DNA of 64,000 bases from Martelella limonii (lineage in GTDB: Bacteria > Pseudomonadota > Alphaproteobacteria > Rhizobiales > Rhizobiaceae). Of the stretch, positions 37,400-48,840 are shown piece by piece. The stretch is taken from the NCBI RefSeq assembly GCF_013344475.1, contig NZ_JABUOU010000006.1, positions 186,001 through 250,000 of the forward strand, read 5' to 3'. Every line of letters starts with the position of its first letter. Within the stretch, counting starts at the first letter, position 1. The translations under genes and the position numbers were made by a program. Under the pieces are notes generated by a model. The model was not told where the DNA came from. It searched no databases and saw only the letters and a program-made list of their open reading frames with translations.

Positions 37400-37777
37400 T
37401 CAGCCCTTCCGGATCGCCGTCAGCGCCGCATCTGCGCGATCATAATGGTCGTCGCTGACATTGCGCCGGATCATCGTCAGCGCGGCAGTGAGCACCGCCA
37501 GGTCGTCGGTAAAGCCAACGAACAGGAAGATGTCGGGGATCAGATCTGCCGGCATGATGAAATAGGCAAGCGCCGAATAGAGCACGACCTTTGCGCCGAG
37601 CGGCGTATCCCTGTCGGTCGCGCAGTAATAGGCTGCCACCGCATCGCGGGCGAACGGAATGCGCGCGGCCGTCTTGGTCAGCTTGTGCCAGAAGCCAGCG
37701 CGCACGATCCGTTCATTTTCAGCCCGGGTCTCGTCGTCTTCGGGCTCCAGAATGTCACCATATTTGATGTCGCTCAT
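37400..37777 (-). CDS. YkvA family membrane protein (DUF1232)
   Basis: 125 residues. The DUF1232 core is 'LGAKVVLYSALAYFIMPADLIPDIFLFVGFTDDLAVL' (quoted here only as its ends, 'LGAKVVLYSALAYF' and 'PDIFLFVGFTDDLAVL'), with two hydrophobic stretches. Function is unknown. It has an AGGGAG-type Shine-Dalgarno. It shares direction with phhB upstream, 40 bases apart, and could be co-transcribed. Confidence 0.83.
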   Translation of the reverse strand: MSDIKYGDILEPEDDETRAENERIVRAGFWHKLTKTAARIPFARDAVAAYYCATDRDTPLGAKVVLYSALAYFIMPADLIPDIFLFVGFTDDLAVLTAALTMIRRNVSDDHYDRADAALTAIRKG

Positions 37778-37817
37778 GAAAAACTCCCTGTTACCCCGCG
37801 ATATAGGGCGTCAGCAC

Positions 37818-38123
37818 TCAAATACCATAGCGGCCGGCTGCCTTGTCCATGATCTCGCCGAGTGCGAGATCGCGGGCGCTGACGCCTCCGGACGAATGGG
37901 TGGTTAGCGACACGCCGACCCGGTTATAGACATTGTTCCAGACCGGATGATGATCGAGCCGCTCGGCTGCCAGCGCGCATTCGCTCATGAAGGCGAAGGC
38001 CTCGCGAAAATCGGCAAACCTGAAATCGCGGGTGATCGCCGTGCCGTCTTCGGCAAGCGACCAGCCGGCGCGCTCGCCAAGCGCCCGGTCGAGCGCTTCG
38101 GGTTCCAGTCGGGCGTCATCCAT
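37818..38123 (-). CDS. phhB: 4a-hydroxytetrahydrobiopterin dehydratase (PCD/DCoH)
   Basis: 101 residues. The family motif '[20 protein letters not shown]' with the double His is complete. The enzyme recycles pterin after phenylalanine hydroxylase and can act in molybdopterin contexts. ATG 38123 gives the usual length and has GGGAGGA at good spacing; longer in-frame versions run antisense into the phosphatase gene. It is divergent from the tyrosine phosphatase gene with 46 bases between starts. Confidence 0.9.
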   Translation of the reverse strand: MDDARLEPEALDRALGERAGWSLAEDGTAITRDFRFADFREAFAFMSECALAAERLDHHPVWNNVYNRVGVSLTTHSSGGVSARDLALGEIMDKAAGRYGI

Positions 38124-38169
38124 GGCATCCTCCCTCGCACTCATACCGTCAGAAAATTGCGAATACATC

Positions 38170-38640
38170 ATGGCACAACCCGAAAAACCCGCAATCCTGT
38201 TCGTCTGCAGCGGCAATATCTGCCGTTCGCCGCTGGCCGAAGGGGTGTTTGCGCACCTTGCCGGCGAGGCCGGCCGCGGCGATGACTTCCTCCTTGATTC
38301 AGCGGGCATCGGCAACTGGCACGCGGGAGAACGCGCAGACCCGCGCTCAAGGGCGACAGCGAAACGCCACGGCTTCGACATCGACCACCAGCGCGCCCGT
38401 CAGATCAGGCCGGCGGATTTCGACCGGTTTTCCCTGATCCTGGGCATGGATTTCAACAATGTCACGGCGCTCAAACGCCTCGGAGGTCACAGCCCGAAAG
38501 CTGAAATCGCCCTGTTTTCAGACTACACGCTCGGCCGGCACGAAGAGGTGCCCGATCCCTATTATGACGAGGATGACGGGTTCGAGACCGTCTACCACAT
38601 GCTGTTGGCGGGCTGCCAGTCGCTGCTGTCGAAGCTGTAG
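38170..38640 (+). CDS. Low-molecular-weight protein-tyrosine phosphatase
   Basis: 156 residues. The P-loop '[17 protein letters not shown]' carries C-x5-R-S, and the general acid is in '[14 protein letters not shown]' (DPYY). Length and layout fit eukaryote-like LMW-PTPs. Start ATG 38170 ('[10 protein letters not shown]'). The 3' end overlaps the convergent thpR gene by 49 bases. No tyrosine kinase or polysaccharide genes are nearby, so the substrate is open. Confidence 0.9.
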   Translation: MAQPEKPAILFVCSGNICRSPLAEGVFAHLAGEAGRGDDFLLDSAGIGNWHAGERADPRSRATAKRHGFDIDHQRARQIRPADFDRFSLILGMDFNNVTALKRLGGHSPKAEIALFSDYTLGRHEEVPDPYYDEDDGFETVYHMLLAGCQSLLSKL

Positions 38641-39185
38641 GCGTCCATCGGATCGTAAAGGTCGAACGCCTCTTCGACCTTGTAGGGTCCGCCGCCAACG
38701 GAATCGCGCGATGACAGCAGAACGAAGCGGCCCGCCGTAAATGGCAGCGTCTGGAAATTTCCGCGTGCGGAAAGATAATCCACCACATCCGGCACCTTGG
38801 TGCCGCGCAGCCGCGCGAGCGTGACATGCGGCATGAACTTGCGTGGATCGGCGCGCAGCCCGAGCCGCTGGCACATGCGGTCGATATCGCCCTGCAGCGC
38901 GAAAAGATCGGGCGCGGGCGAAACGCCGGCCCAGATCGCATGGGGTTTCTTGGAGCCGAAATGACCGGTTCCGGACAGCGAGAGCTGGAAGGCGGGACGA
39001 TCGATCCGGTCGAGCCATTGCACGACTTCGTCGGCTGTGCGGAAGTCGACATCGCCGATGAACCGCAAGGTGATGTGGTAGTTCTCCACATCGATCCAGC
39101 GGGCCCCGGGCAGGCCGCCGCGCAGAAGCGAAAGACTTAACGCCTGTTCGCGCGGGATTTCGAGGGCGGTGAAAATTCTCGGCAT
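38592..39185 (-). CDS. thpR: RNA 2',3'-cyclic phosphodiesterase (2H family)
   Basis: 197 residues. Both HxT motifs of LigT/ThpR are present: 'YHITLRFIGD' (about residues 38-47) and 'PHVTLARLRG' (about 126-135). It opens 2',3'-cyclic phosphates on RNA and was first seen as a tRNA-half ligase in vitro. 'PRIFTALEIP' is the standard N-terminus. It overlaps the end of the tyrosine phosphatase gene by 49 bases on the opposite strand. Confidence 0.9.
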   Translation of the reverse strand: MPRIFTALEIPREQALSLSLLRGGLPGARWIDVENYHITLRFIGDVDFRTADEVVQWLDRIDRPAFQLSLSGTGHFGSKKPHAIWAGVSPAPDLFALQGDIDRMCQRLGLRADPRKFMPHVTLARLRGTKVPDVVDYLSARGNFQTLPFTAGRFVLLSSRDSVGGGPYKVEEAFDLYDPMDAYSFDSSDWQPANSMW

Positions 39186-39250
39186 GGCGAGCTCCCCGAA
39201 TCTGCTTGTCGTACCCTCAGCGAATCACTTAACCCGGTTTCTGGCAAGCG

Positions 39251-39892
39251 TTATTTTGTTTCTCCCCTGATGGATTGGAGGAAGGCCTCCACGCTCGGGA
39301 GCGTTTTCTCCACCATCACCTCAACGCCCCTGGCATTGGGATGCATGCCGTCGGCAAGCTGCAGATCGGCGTGTGTGGCAACGCCGTCGAGAAAGAACGG
39401 ATAGAGCTCCAGCCCGTATTCGCTCGCAAGTTCCGGATAGATCGGATTGAACTCGGCACCATAGGATGCCCCCATGTTCGGCGGCGCCATCATGCCCATC
39501 AGCATCACCGGGATCTCGCGATCCTCCAGACGCTCGATGATGGTCGAAAGGTTTTTAGCCGCCTCTTGCGGTGCAATACCGCGCAACGCATCATTGGCGC
39601 CGAGTTCCAGAATCACGCCATTGGTGCCATCCGGCACCGACCAGTCGAGCCGTGCAAGCCCGCCGCTGGTGGTGTCGCCCGACACGCCGGCATTGGCGAT
39701 CTTCACATCGTAGCCGGCTTCGGTCAGTGCAGCCTGCAGCTTTGACGGATAATCCTCGCCCGGTCCGAGCTCGTAGCCAGCCACCAGGCTGTCGCCGAGC
39801 ACGACGATCTCGAGCGGCGTTTCCGCCCGGACGGCCCCGCCTGCCAACATGGAAATTGCAAAAACAATCGGCAGTGTCGCTTTCAATCGCAT
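39251..39892 (-). CDS. tesA: Periplasmic SGNH hydrolase, TesA-like arylesterase/lysophospholipase
   Basis: 213 residues with signal peptide 'MRLKATLPIVFAISMLAGGAVRA'. SGNH blocks: I 'VLGDSLVAGY' (Ser), II 'NAGVSGDTTSGG' (Gly), III 'ELGANDALRG' (Asn), V 'DGMHPNARG' (Asp/His). TesA-type enzymes hydrolyse esters, thioesters and lysophospholipids in the periplasm. It is divergent from ybbA-ybbP, the same gene neighbourhood as in E. coli. Confidence 0.9.
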   Translation of the reverse strand: MRLKATLPIVFAISMLAGGAVRAETPLEIVVLGDSLVAGYELGPGEDYPSKLQAALTEAGYDVKIANAGVSGDTTSGGLARLDWSVPDGTNGVILELGANDALRGIAPQEAAKNLSTIIERLEDREIPVMLMGMMAPPNMGASYGAEFNPIYPELASEYGLELYPFFLDGVATHADLQLADGMHPNARGVEVMVEKTLPSVEAFLQSIRGETK

Positions 39893-40003
39893 GGTCGAAC
39901 TCCTAAATCGGGTTTTCTGCCGCAAGATCGGTCCACTGGTGCGGAAACGGCGTAGTCCCTTATGTGTTGCGCCGACCTCATGATTTCAAAGCGGGAAACA
40001 AAT

Positions 40004-40696
40004 TTGTCTGAAAACCTGATTGCACTTGAAGACGCCCATCTGACGCTCGGACGCGGCTCTGCCGCCGTACATGTGCTGAAGGGCATGTCGCTTGAAATCG
40101 GCCGCGCGGAATCCGTCGGCATTCTCGGCCCCTCCGGCTCCGGCAAGTCCACGCTGCTGATGGTGATCGCAGGGCTTGAACGGCTCGACAGCGGCGAGAT
40201 CACGATCAACGGCACCGCGCTTTCAAAACTCACGGAAGATGCGCTTGCGGCGTTCCGCGGCGAAAATGTCGGGATCGTTTTCCAGTCGTTCCACCTGATC
40301 GCGAACATGACCGCGCTCGAAAATGCCGCGATCCCGTTGGAGCTTGCCGGCCGCGCCGATGCCTTCGAGCGTGCCCGTGCGGCGCTGGAAAGCGTCGGCC
40401 TCGGCCACCGCCTCACCCATTATCCGGGTCAGCTTTCCGGCGGCGAACAGCAGCGCGTGGCGATTGCCCGCGCACTTGCCCCCGAGCCCTCGGTTCTGAT
40501 CGCGGACGAGCCGACCGGCAATCTCGATGGCGAAACCGGCAGCCAGATCGCCGACCTGCTGTTTGCCCGTCAGCGCGAAATGGGCACGACGCTGGTGCTC
40601 GTCACCCATGATCCGGCGCTTGCCGCGCGCTGCGACCGGCAGGTGCATGTGCGCTCCGGTGAGATCGTCGCGCCTTCGGAAACGCCTGTCCGATGA
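40004..40696 (+). CDS. ybbA: ABC transporter ATPase (YbbA/LolD type)
   Basis: About 230 residues. Walker A '[11 protein letters not shown]', signature '[15 protein letters not shown]', Walker B '[12 protein letters not shown]'. It belongs to the LolD/MacB group that powers mechanotransmission permeases. I chose TTG 40004 because it gives the length of E. coli YbbA and has a GCGGGA Shine-Dalgarno (39990-39995); ATG 39980 lacks one. The stop overlaps the ybbP start by four bases (ATGA). Confidence 0.88.
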   Translation: MSENLIALEDAHLTLGRGSAAVHVLKGMSLEIGRAESVGILGPSGSGKSTLLMVIAGLERLDSGEITINGTALSKLTEDALAAFRGENVGIVFQSFHLIANMTALENAAIPLELAGRADAFERARAALESVGLGHRLTHYPGQLSGGEQQRVAIARALAPEPSVLIADEPTGNLDGETGSQIADLLFARQREMGTTLVLVTHDPALAARCDRQVHVRSGEIVAPSETPVR

Positions 40697-43242
40697 AAGC
40701 AAACCGTCTCAACCTTCCCCTCGCGCTGAAATTTGCGCTGCGCGAAATGCGCGGCGGGCTTTCCGGCTTCTACATCTTTCTCGCCTGCATCGCGCTTGGC
40801 GTTGCCGCGATCGCCGCCGTCAACTCGGTCTCCACCGCCGTCAATGACGGCATTGCAGAGCGCGGCCGCGAAATCTTGGCCGGCGATATCCGCTTCGAAC
40901 GTGATAACCAGCCGCTTGACGGCGCGGCGCTTGCCTATATCGAAACCCTGGGGCCGATGTCGCAATCGGTGACGATGCGCTCCATGACGCGGCTTCCAGA
41001 TGGCTCCGACCAGGCACTTGCCGAGGTGAAGGCCGTTGACGACGCCTATCCGCTCTACGGCACGGTGATCTCCGATCCGGCCATGCCCGTCGACATGGCG
41101 ATCGCCGAAAAGGACGGCCGATATGGCGTGCTGCTGGCGCCGCTGCTGGCGGAACGGCTGAAGCTTTCGCCCGGCGACACGCTGCTCCTCGGCAATACCG
41201 AACTCGTGGTATCCGGCACGCTGGTTCAGGAGCCGGATGCGCTCTCGGAAGGCTTTGCCTTCGCGCCCCGCATCATGATCAGCCGCGCCGCCCTCGATGC
41301 TTCCGGCCTTGTCCAGACCGGAAGCCTCACCGAATACGGCTATCGCATCCGGCTTGCAGATCCGGCGGCCAGCCCGGACGCGGTGAAAACCGAGGCGGAA
41401 ACGAAATTCCCCGATACAGGCTGGCAGATCCGCACCAGCGACCGCGCCGCGCCATCGCTGTCTGAAAATGTCGACCGGCTTTCGGAATTCCTGACGCTTG
41501 TGGGGCTTGCAACGCTGATTACCGGCGGCGTCGGCATCGCCAACGCCGTCAGCGCCTATCTCGAAAGCCGCCGCCGGGCGATCGCCGCCTTCAAATGCAT
41601 GGGCGCGCCTGCCGATATGGTGGTCGCGATCTACTTCCTGCAGATCATGCTGGTTGCCCTGATCGGGATTGCGATCGGCGTGGTCTTCGGCGCGATCATT
41701 CCGCTGATCGCGCTGCCTTTGCTCTCCTCGCTGCTGGATATCGCGATCCCCGCCGGCATCTTTCCACTGGCGCTTGCGCTTGCGGCCCTTTTCGGCCTCC
41801 TGACCGCGCTCGCCTTTGCAATCCTGCCGCTTGCCTCCGCCCGCAATGTTCCGGCGACAGCACTGCTGCGCGAGCATGGCTTTGACGAGGGCCGCCGGCC
41901 GTCCTGGCCGTTTCTGGCGGCAACCGCAGCGACCCTCGCCATTCTGTCTGCGCTGGCGATCGTCACCGCGGAGGAAAAATTCGTGGCGGGCGTGTTCCTC
42001 GCCGCGGTCGCCGGCGCCTTCGTGGTTCTCAGGCTCGTGGCGGTAGCAATCAAATGGGCGGCGGCAAGGGCGCCGCATCCGCGCGCGCCATCGCTGCGGC
42101 TTGCTCTCGGCAACATCCACAGGCCCGGCGCGCTGACCGGCTCGGTCGTGCTCTCGCTCGGTCTTGGCCTCACGCTTCTGGTCGGCCTTGCCCTCATCGA
42201 CGGCAATCTCAATCGCGAGCTTTCGCGCTCCCTGCCGGAGCGTGCCCCCGACTTCTTCTTCATCGATATCCAGGGCAATGAGGTCAATGACTTCAAGGCG
42301 CTGATCGGCGAGCAGGCGCCGGATGGCGAACTGACGCTGGTGCCGATGCTGCGCGGCAGGATACTGGCGCTCAACGACATCCGGACCAGCGAGTGGAAGG
42401 CGCCCACCGAGGACGCCAAATGGGTGCTGCGCGGCGACCGCGGCATCACCTATGACGCGACGTTGCCAGAAAACGCCAAGCTTGCGGAAGGCGAATGGTG
42501 GCCTGAGAATTACAGCGGCAAGCCCCTGGTCTCGTTTTCCGCCGATGAGGGCCGCGAACTCGGCCTGAAGCTTGGCGATACGGTGACCATCAGCGTGCTC
42601 GGCCGCGACATCACCGCGACCATCGCCAATTTCAGGACGGTGGAATGGGATTCGCTGGCGATCAACTTCGTGATGGTATTTTCGCCCAACACCTTTGCCG
42701 GGGCGCCGCATAGCTGGCTCGCCACGCTTTCCGACCCCGGCTCCGACAACGCCAGGAATGCCGGGATCCTCGGCGCCGTGACCCGCACCTTCCCGACCGT
42801 CACGACGATCGAGGTCAAGGCGGCGCTGGAGGTTGCGGGCGATCTTGTCAGCCAGCTTGCGACCGCGATCCGGGCGGCCGCCGCAATCGCGCTCATCGCC
42901 TCGGTCCTGGTGCTTTCCGGTGCGCTTGCCGCAGGCAACCGCAGGCGCGGCCATGATGCGGTGATCATGAAGACGCTCGGCGCGACGCGCCCGGCGCTGA
43001 TCCGGGCCTTCGTCTACGAATATCTTCTCTTGGGCTTTGCCACCGGCGTGTTCGCGCTTGCGGCTGGCTCGGCGGCGTCATGGTATGCGTTGACAAAGAT
43101 CATGATGCTGCCCTTCGCGCTGCTGCCAACCGTGGCGATCGGGACGATCTGCGGCGCCGTGATCGTGACGGTTGCGATCGGCCTTGCAGGAACCTGGCAT
43201 CTGCTTGGCCAGAAGCCCGCGCTTTATCTGCGCGAGCTGTAA
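40693..43242 (+). CDS. ybbP: FtsX-like permease (YbbP type)
   Basis: 849 residues. Four hydrophobic helices frame each of two FtsX/MacB regions, with a helix near the N-terminus ('GFYIFLACIALGVAAIAAVN'), a group around residues 260-400 and the last group around 730-840. Large periplasmic domains lie between. 'LREHGF' and the final 'GQKPALYLREL' are family marks. With YbbA it forms a complex whose substrate is unproven, probably lipids or esters given the neighbouring TesA. Confidence 0.9.
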   Translation: MKANRLNLPLALKFALREMRGGLSGFYIFLACIALGVAAIAAVNSVSTAVNDGIAERGREILAGDIRFERDNQPLDGAALAYIETLGPMSQSVTMRSMTRLPDGSDQALAEVKAVDDAYPLYGTVISDPAMPVDMAIAEKDGRYGVLLAPLLAERLKLSPGDTLLLGNTELVVSGTLVQEPDALSEGFAFAPRIMISRAALDASGLVQTGSLTEYGYRIRLADPAASPDAVKTEAETKFPDTGWQIRTSDRAAPSLSENVDRLSEFLTLVGLATLITGGVGIANAVSAYLESRRRAIAAFKCMGAPADMVVAIYFLQIMLVALIGIAIGVVFGAIIPLIALPLLSSLLDIAIPAGIFPLALALAALFGLLTALAFAILPLASARNVPATALLREHGFDEGRRPSWPFLAATAATLAILSALAIVTAEEKFVAGVFLAAVAGAFVVLRLVAVAIKWAAARAPHPRAPSLRLALGNIHRPGALTGSVVLSLGLGLTLLVGLALIDGNLNRELSRSLPERAPDFFFIDIQGNEVNDFKALIGEQAPDGELTLVPMLRGRILALNDIRTSEWKAPTEDAKWVLRGDRGITYDATLPENAKLAEGEWWPENYSGKPLVSFSADEGRELGLKLGDTVTISVLGRDITATIANFRTVEWDSLAINFVMVFSPNTFAGAPHSWLATLSDPGSDNARNAGILGAVTRTFPTVTTIEVKAALEVAGDLVSQLATAIRAAAAIALIASVLVLSGALAAGNRRRGHDAVIMKTLGATRPALIRAFVYEYLLLGFATGVFALAAGSAASWYALTKIMMLPFALLPTVAIGTICGAVIVTVAIGLAGTWHLLGQKPALYLREL

Positions 43243-43295
43243 AGCAATTCGAGGCGAACCGGTTTTCCGTCTGGAACCGCGAAACAAATAGCTTT

Positions 43296-43326
43296 GGAGC
43301 GGCGCGTTGAAAAACGGAGCCGCTCC
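43296..43326. terminator. Hairpin between convergent ybbP and a small membrane protein gene
   Basis: An 8-bp stem GGAGCGGC/GCCGCTCC (43296-43303 with 43319-43326) around a 15-base loop lies in the 95-base gap between stop codons. A weak bidirectional terminator is likely. Confidence 0.45.
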
Positions 43327-43337
43327 GGGAGCCACCA

Positions 43338-43541
43338 TCACTTGTCGCGGCGAAGCGCGTCCATCAACTCGTTGTTGCGGCGATCGGCCCAATAGTTCTG
43401 GACCGCAAAAAGCGCCCAGAGCGCCGCGATCGGCCAGCCGATAAGGGTAATCTGCAGGATCAGGCAGAGGACGCCGGAAAAGGGTTTGCCGATGGTGAAA
43501 AACGACAGCCACGGCAAGATGACGGCAATGAAATAGCGCAT
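43338..43541 (-). CDS. Small membrane protein, YqaE/Pmp3-like
   Basis: 67 residues with two hydrophobic helices: 'MRYFIAVILPWLSFFTIGKP' and 'VLCLILQITLIGWPIAALWA', then a charged tail. The composition and 'GKPFSGVLCLILQITLIGWPIA'-like layout resemble the YqaE/Pmp3 family, whose members affect membrane potential under salt or cold stress. ATG 43541 chosen over an upstream in-frame start because the hydrophobic helix begins there. Family call is tentative. Confidence 0.68.
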   Translation of the reverse strand: MRYFIAVILPWLSFFTIGKPFSGVLCLILQITLIGWPIAALWALFAVQNYWADRRNNELMDALRRDK

Positions 43542-43808
43542 GAGTATCCTCGCTGCTTGCGACCGCATCTGCGGCCTCCTGGCAATAAAGATGGTGAAGC
43601 GCTTGATGGTTTTGCAGGTCAGGGCATGCGATTCTTACGAAAATTTGAGCAATAGGTGACGGATTTCAACCGGATATGCCTTGTATCGCCTGTCCGTTCC
43701 CATCATATTGAAGGCAGGCTTGCTGGAGCCCCCCAGCGGCGCCTGGATGTCCGCCCCATGGCGATTTCCGACACCGTGAACCACGAGGGGCTTTTTTAGA
43801 GGAACTCA

Positions 43809-44564
43809 ATGGCTGATCTTCGCAATTATCAGAATCGCGCGCATGCAGGAGCGCAAGCGAGTGCTGAAATCGATCAGGGCCTGCGCGCTTACATGCTGCG
43901 CGTTTACAATCTGATGGCTCTTGGCCTCGTGATTACCGGCATCGCGGCCTATGGAATCTTTACCCTGTCGGTTGCCGGCGACGCCAGCGGCCAGGTGCAG
44001 CTGACCGAATTCGGTCAGGTCATGTATGCCTCGCCGCTGAAATGGCTGGTGATGTTTGCCCCGCTGATCGCCTTCTTCTTCCTGGCGTTCCGCATCAACA
44101 AGATGTCCGTTGCCGCAGCCCAGACCGCTTTCTGGGTGTATGCCGCACTGACGGGCATTTCGCTCTCGACCATCTTCCTGGTCTATACCGGTCAGAGCGT
44201 CGTCCAGACCTTCTTCATCACCGCGGCGTCCTTCGGTGCGCTGTCGCTCTACGGCTACACCACCAAGCGTGACCTGTCGGCGATGGGTTCGTTCATGGTC
44301 ATCGGCCTGTTCGGCGTCATCATCGCCATGGTCGTCAACATCTTCCTGCAGTCGAGCGCGCTCGGCTTCGCGATCTCGGTCCTCGGCGTGCTGATCTTCG
44401 CTGGCCTGACCGCCTGGGATACCCAGAAGATCAAGGAAATGTACTATGAGGGCGATGGCCATGAAGTGGCTGGCCGCAAGGCCGTCATGGGTGCGCTGAC
44501 GCTGTACCTCGACTTCATCAACATGTTCCTGTTCATGCTGCGTCTGCTCGGCAACCGGAACTGA
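43809..44564 (+). CDS. Bax inhibitor-1/YccA family membrane protein
   Basis: 251 residues with seven predicted membrane helices after a soluble N-terminus ('MADLRNYQNRAHAGAQASAE'). 'GLRAYMLRVYNLMALGLVIT', 'GLTAWDTQKIKEMYYEG' and 'ALTLYLDFINMFLFMLRLLG' are characteristic. Bacterial members act as pH-sensitive calcium leak channels or bind FtsH. A single gene with its own terminator. Confidence 0.9.
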   Translation: MADLRNYQNRAHAGAQASAEIDQGLRAYMLRVYNLMALGLVITGIAAYGIFTLSVAGDASGQVQLTEFGQVMYASPLKWLVMFAPLIAFFFLAFRINKMSVAAAQTAFWVYAALTGISLSTIFLVYTGQSVVQTFFITAASFGALSLYGYTTKRDLSAMGSFMVIGLFGVIIAMVVNIFLQSSALGFAISVLGVLIFAGLTAWDTQKIKEMYYEGDGHEVAGRKAVMGALTLYLDFINMFLFMLRLLGNRN

Positions 44565-44587
44565 TTCCTTCGTGGATGAACGTGCTC

Positions 44588-44614
44588 AAGGCGGCCTTCG
44601 GGCCGCCTTTTTTT
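44588..44614 (+). terminator. Rho-independent terminator of the Bax inhibitor-1 gene
   Basis: A 9-bp GC-rich stem (AAGGCGGCC with GGCCGCCTT) closes on a TTCG loop and is followed by Ts to 44614. It begins 24 bases after the stop codon. Confidence 0.9.
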
Positions 44615-44708
44615 GTGAGGATGGGCTTCGAAACAAGGCCCTTGCCTTTTTGGGGAAAAGCGCGCTTCGATTGCGGTGTTCCAGAGCCTGACGAAGCACC
44701 ACCCGACG

Positions 44709-45242
44709 ATGACCATCACCCTCAGACCTGCCACCCCCGGCGATATCGCCGCCATTACCGAGATCTATGCCGAAAGCGTGCTGAATGGCGTTGCAAGCTA
44801 TGAGCTTGACCCGCCGGACCGGGCCGAAATGGAAAGGCGCATGGAGACGATCACCGCTGGCGGCTATCCCTATCTTGCGGCAATCGAGGATGGCGCGCTG
44901 GTCGGCTATGCCTATGCCAGTGCCTTCCGCACCCGCCCGGCCTACCGCTTCCTCGTCGAAAACTCCGTCTATCTGTCGCCGCTCGCGCGCGGCAGGGGTG
45001 TCGGAAAGCTGCTGCTTGCAGCGCTTGTTCGCGAATGTGAACAGCGCGGCTTCCGCCAGATGGTCGCCGTCATCGGCGGCGCAAGCCCCGCCTCGGTCGC
45101 GCTGCACAAGGCCATCGGCTTCTCGGAGGCGGGGCGATTGACAGGCACCGGCTTCAAGCATGGCCGCTGGCTCGATACCGTGTTCATGCAACTGAGCCTC
45201 GGCGAGGGCAACACCAGCGATCCGCTGCCGCTTTCGGTGTGA
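44709..45242 (+). CDS. GNAT acetyltransferase, phosphinothricin/methionine-sulfone type (second copy)
   Basis: 177 residues. 'MTITLRPATPGDIAAITEIY', 'VENSVYLSPLARGRGVGKLL' (acetyl-CoA loop) and 'GTGFKHGRWLDTVFMQLSLG' place it in the same Pat/MddA group as the gene at 17399-17911; the two are clearly paralogous but not near-identical. In this subfamily acetylation of methionine sulfoximine or phosphinothricin is usual. Start ATG 44709. Confidence 0.83.
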   Translation: MTITLRPATPGDIAAITEIYAESVLNGVASYELDPPDRAEMERRMETITAGGYPYLAAIEDGALVGYAYASAFRTRPAYRFLVENSVYLSPLARGRGVGKLLLAALVRECEQRGFRQMVAVIGGASPASVALHKAIGFSEAGRLTGTGFKHGRWLDTVFMQLSLGEGNTSDPLPLSV

Positions 45243-45331
45243 TTGCACGAGAAAGGCTACAGAGTTGGCCCGAGAATGACATTCGTGGACAAGGCCAGAG
45301 GATCCCCAAAGCTTTGATACCCAGCAGCAGC

Positions 45332-45359
45332 AAAAAGGCGCCGGGTTGCCCCGACGCCT
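45332..45359 (-). terminator. Rho-independent terminator of the dnaK-dnaJ operon
   Basis: On the minus strand a 10-bp stem (45359-45350 with 45345-45336, one G-U pair) with a 4-base loop is followed by five T-equivalents. It starts 26 bases after the dnaJ stop codon. Confidence 0.88.
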
Positions 45360-45385
45360 CTTGGATAGCCTGCGATTTTCAAACC

Positions 45386-46531
45386 TCATTCCGTCCCGAA
45401 GAAATCCTTCATCTTCGAGAAGAACCCGTTCGATTCCGGATTGTTCTCGTTCGATGACAGCTCTTCGAATTCCTGCAGCAGCTCGCGCTGGCGCTTGGTG
45501 AGCTTCTGCGGGGTTTCGACCCGGACCTGGATATAAAGGTCGCCGCGATGGGAGGAACGCAGCACCGGCATGCCCTTGCCCTTCAGACGGAACTGCTTGC
45601 CGGTCTGGGTGCCTTCCGGCACCGATACCCGCGATTTCGCGCCTTCAAGCGTGGTCACTTCGAACTTGCCGCCGAGCGAGGCCTGCGTCATCGAGATCGG
45701 AACGGAACAATGCAGGTCCGCGCCGTCACGCTGGAAGAACGGATGCGGCTTTACCGACAGGAAAATATAAAGATCGCCCGAAGGCCCGCCGCGCAGACCC
45801 GCCTCGCCTTCGCCCTGAAGACGGATTCGGGTGCCATCCTCGATGCCGGCGGGAATGTTGACCGACAGCGACCGCTCCTCGATGACGCGACCTTCGCCGC
45901 GGCATTTCGGGCACGGGTCGGAGATGGTCTCGCCGCGACCGTGACAGGTCGGGCAGGTGCGCTCCACCGAGAAGAAACCCTGGGCCGCACGCACGCGGCC
46001 GGCGCCGTGACAGGTCGCACAGGTCGTCGGCGAAGAGCCGGGTTTCGCACCCGAGCCCGTGCATTCGTCACAAACGACGGAGCTAGGCACGCGGATCTGG
46101 GCGGTCTTGCCATGGAACGCCTCTTCCAGCGTGATTTCCATGTTGTAGCGCAGATCGGCGCCGCGTTCGCGACCGTTCGGCTGACGCCGCCCACGGGCGC
46201 CGCCCATCATCTCGCCAAAGATGTCCTCGAAGATGTCGGAGAAACCACCGGCGCCGCCGAAACCTTGGGCACCACCGCCGAAGCCGCCGGCACCCGGCCC
46301 GCCATTCTCGAACGCGGCATGGCCGAAACGGTCATAGGCCGCGCGCTTCTGGGGATCCTTCAGCGTCTCATAGGCTTCGTTGATTTCCTTGAACTTCTTC
46401 TCGGCGTCGGCATTATCCGGATTGCGGTCCGGGTGATACTTCATCGCAAGCTTGCGGAAGGCGCTTTTCAGCTCCTTTTCGTCAGCCGAGCGACCGACGC
46501 CGAGTGTCTCGTAATAATCCGCTTTTGCCAT
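45386..46531 (-). CDS. dnaJ: Chaperone DnaJ (Hsp40)
   Basis: 381 residues. The J domain has '[20 protein letters not shown]' and HPD in '[14 protein letters not shown]'. A Gly/Phe region follows ('[20 protein letters not shown]'). Four zinc-finger repeats, [24 protein letters not shown] and CPKCRGEG, are complete, then the substrate-binding C-terminal domains. It delivers clients to DnaK and stimulates its ATPase. Start ATG 46531 ('[11 protein letters not shown]'). It lies 87 bases after dnaK with a hairpin between. Confidence 0.98.
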   Translation of the reverse strand: MAKADYYETLGVGRSADEKELKSAFRKLAMKYHPDRNPDNADAEKKFKEINEAYETLKDPQKRAAYDRFGHAAFENGGPGAGGFGGGAQGFGGAGGFSDIFEDIFGEMMGGARGRRQPNGRERGADLRYNMEITLEEAFHGKTAQIRVPSSVVCDECTGSGAKPGSSPTTCATCHGAGRVRAAQGFFSVERTCPTCHGRGETISDPCPKCRGEGRVIEERSLSVNIPAGIEDGTRIRLQGEGEAGLRGGPSGDLYIFLSVKPHPFFQRDGADLHCSVPISMTQASLGGKFEVTTLEGAKSRVSVPEGTQTGKQFRLKGKGMPVLRSSHRGDLYIQVRVETPQKLTKRQRELLQEFEELSSNENNPESNGFFSKMKDFFGTE

Positions 46532-46562
46532 GGAGTTGCCAAACCTCTTCAAAAAGAGTGGT

Positions 46563-46584
46563 CCGGCCGCCAGGAGACGGCCGG
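46563..46584 (-). terminator. Hairpin between dnaK and dnaJ
   Basis: A 7-bp GC stem (46563-46569 with 46578-46584) and an 8-base loop lie in the dnaK-dnaJ spacer with no T run. It could lower dnaJ relative to dnaK by partial termination or RNA processing. Confidence 0.5.
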
Positions 46585-46618
46585 AATCGTGTCAGTTCAG
46601 GGATGCTCGATCGTCAGA

Positions 46619-48547
<1,929 letters not shown>

Positions 48548-48660
48548 TTTACTTCTCTCCTTTTAAGCAGGCCATCAGAACCCTTCAGGCATTCCTTGAC
48601 GGCCCCTTGAGCATGGTCTTGATTTGATTTCCGAACCGGCGATAACGCCGTTGTGATCGG

Positions 48661-48689
48661 TATATAATAAGCACCAAAACGCTCTGCAA
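48661..48689 (-). promoter_or_regulatory. Candidate dnaK promoter
   Basis: On the minus strand, TTGCAG (48689-48684, within CCTTGCAG) and TATATA (48666-48661) are 17 bases apart, 114 bases upstream of the start codon. The -35 overlaps CTTGNA seen in both vegetative and RpoH promoters. Which sigma factor uses it cannot be told by eye. Confidence 0.4.
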
Positions 48690-48840
48690 GGCGCTGTTTC
48701 ACCCTTATCTGAGCATTTTGGAGCCAATTTTCGGGCTTTTTGCCGGGTGGTTTACGATTTCCACCCCGGCCTTCCCGCGCATGCCCAAGACGCCGGCACT
48801 GCGGGGCACCGGCGCTGATATAAGCGCGATCGCGAAGCGA

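Noticed and set aside
40570-42954. A 794-codon open frame antisense to ybbP
   Set aside because: Composition-driven shadow; ybbA-ybbP carry full ABC/FtsX motifs on the other strand.
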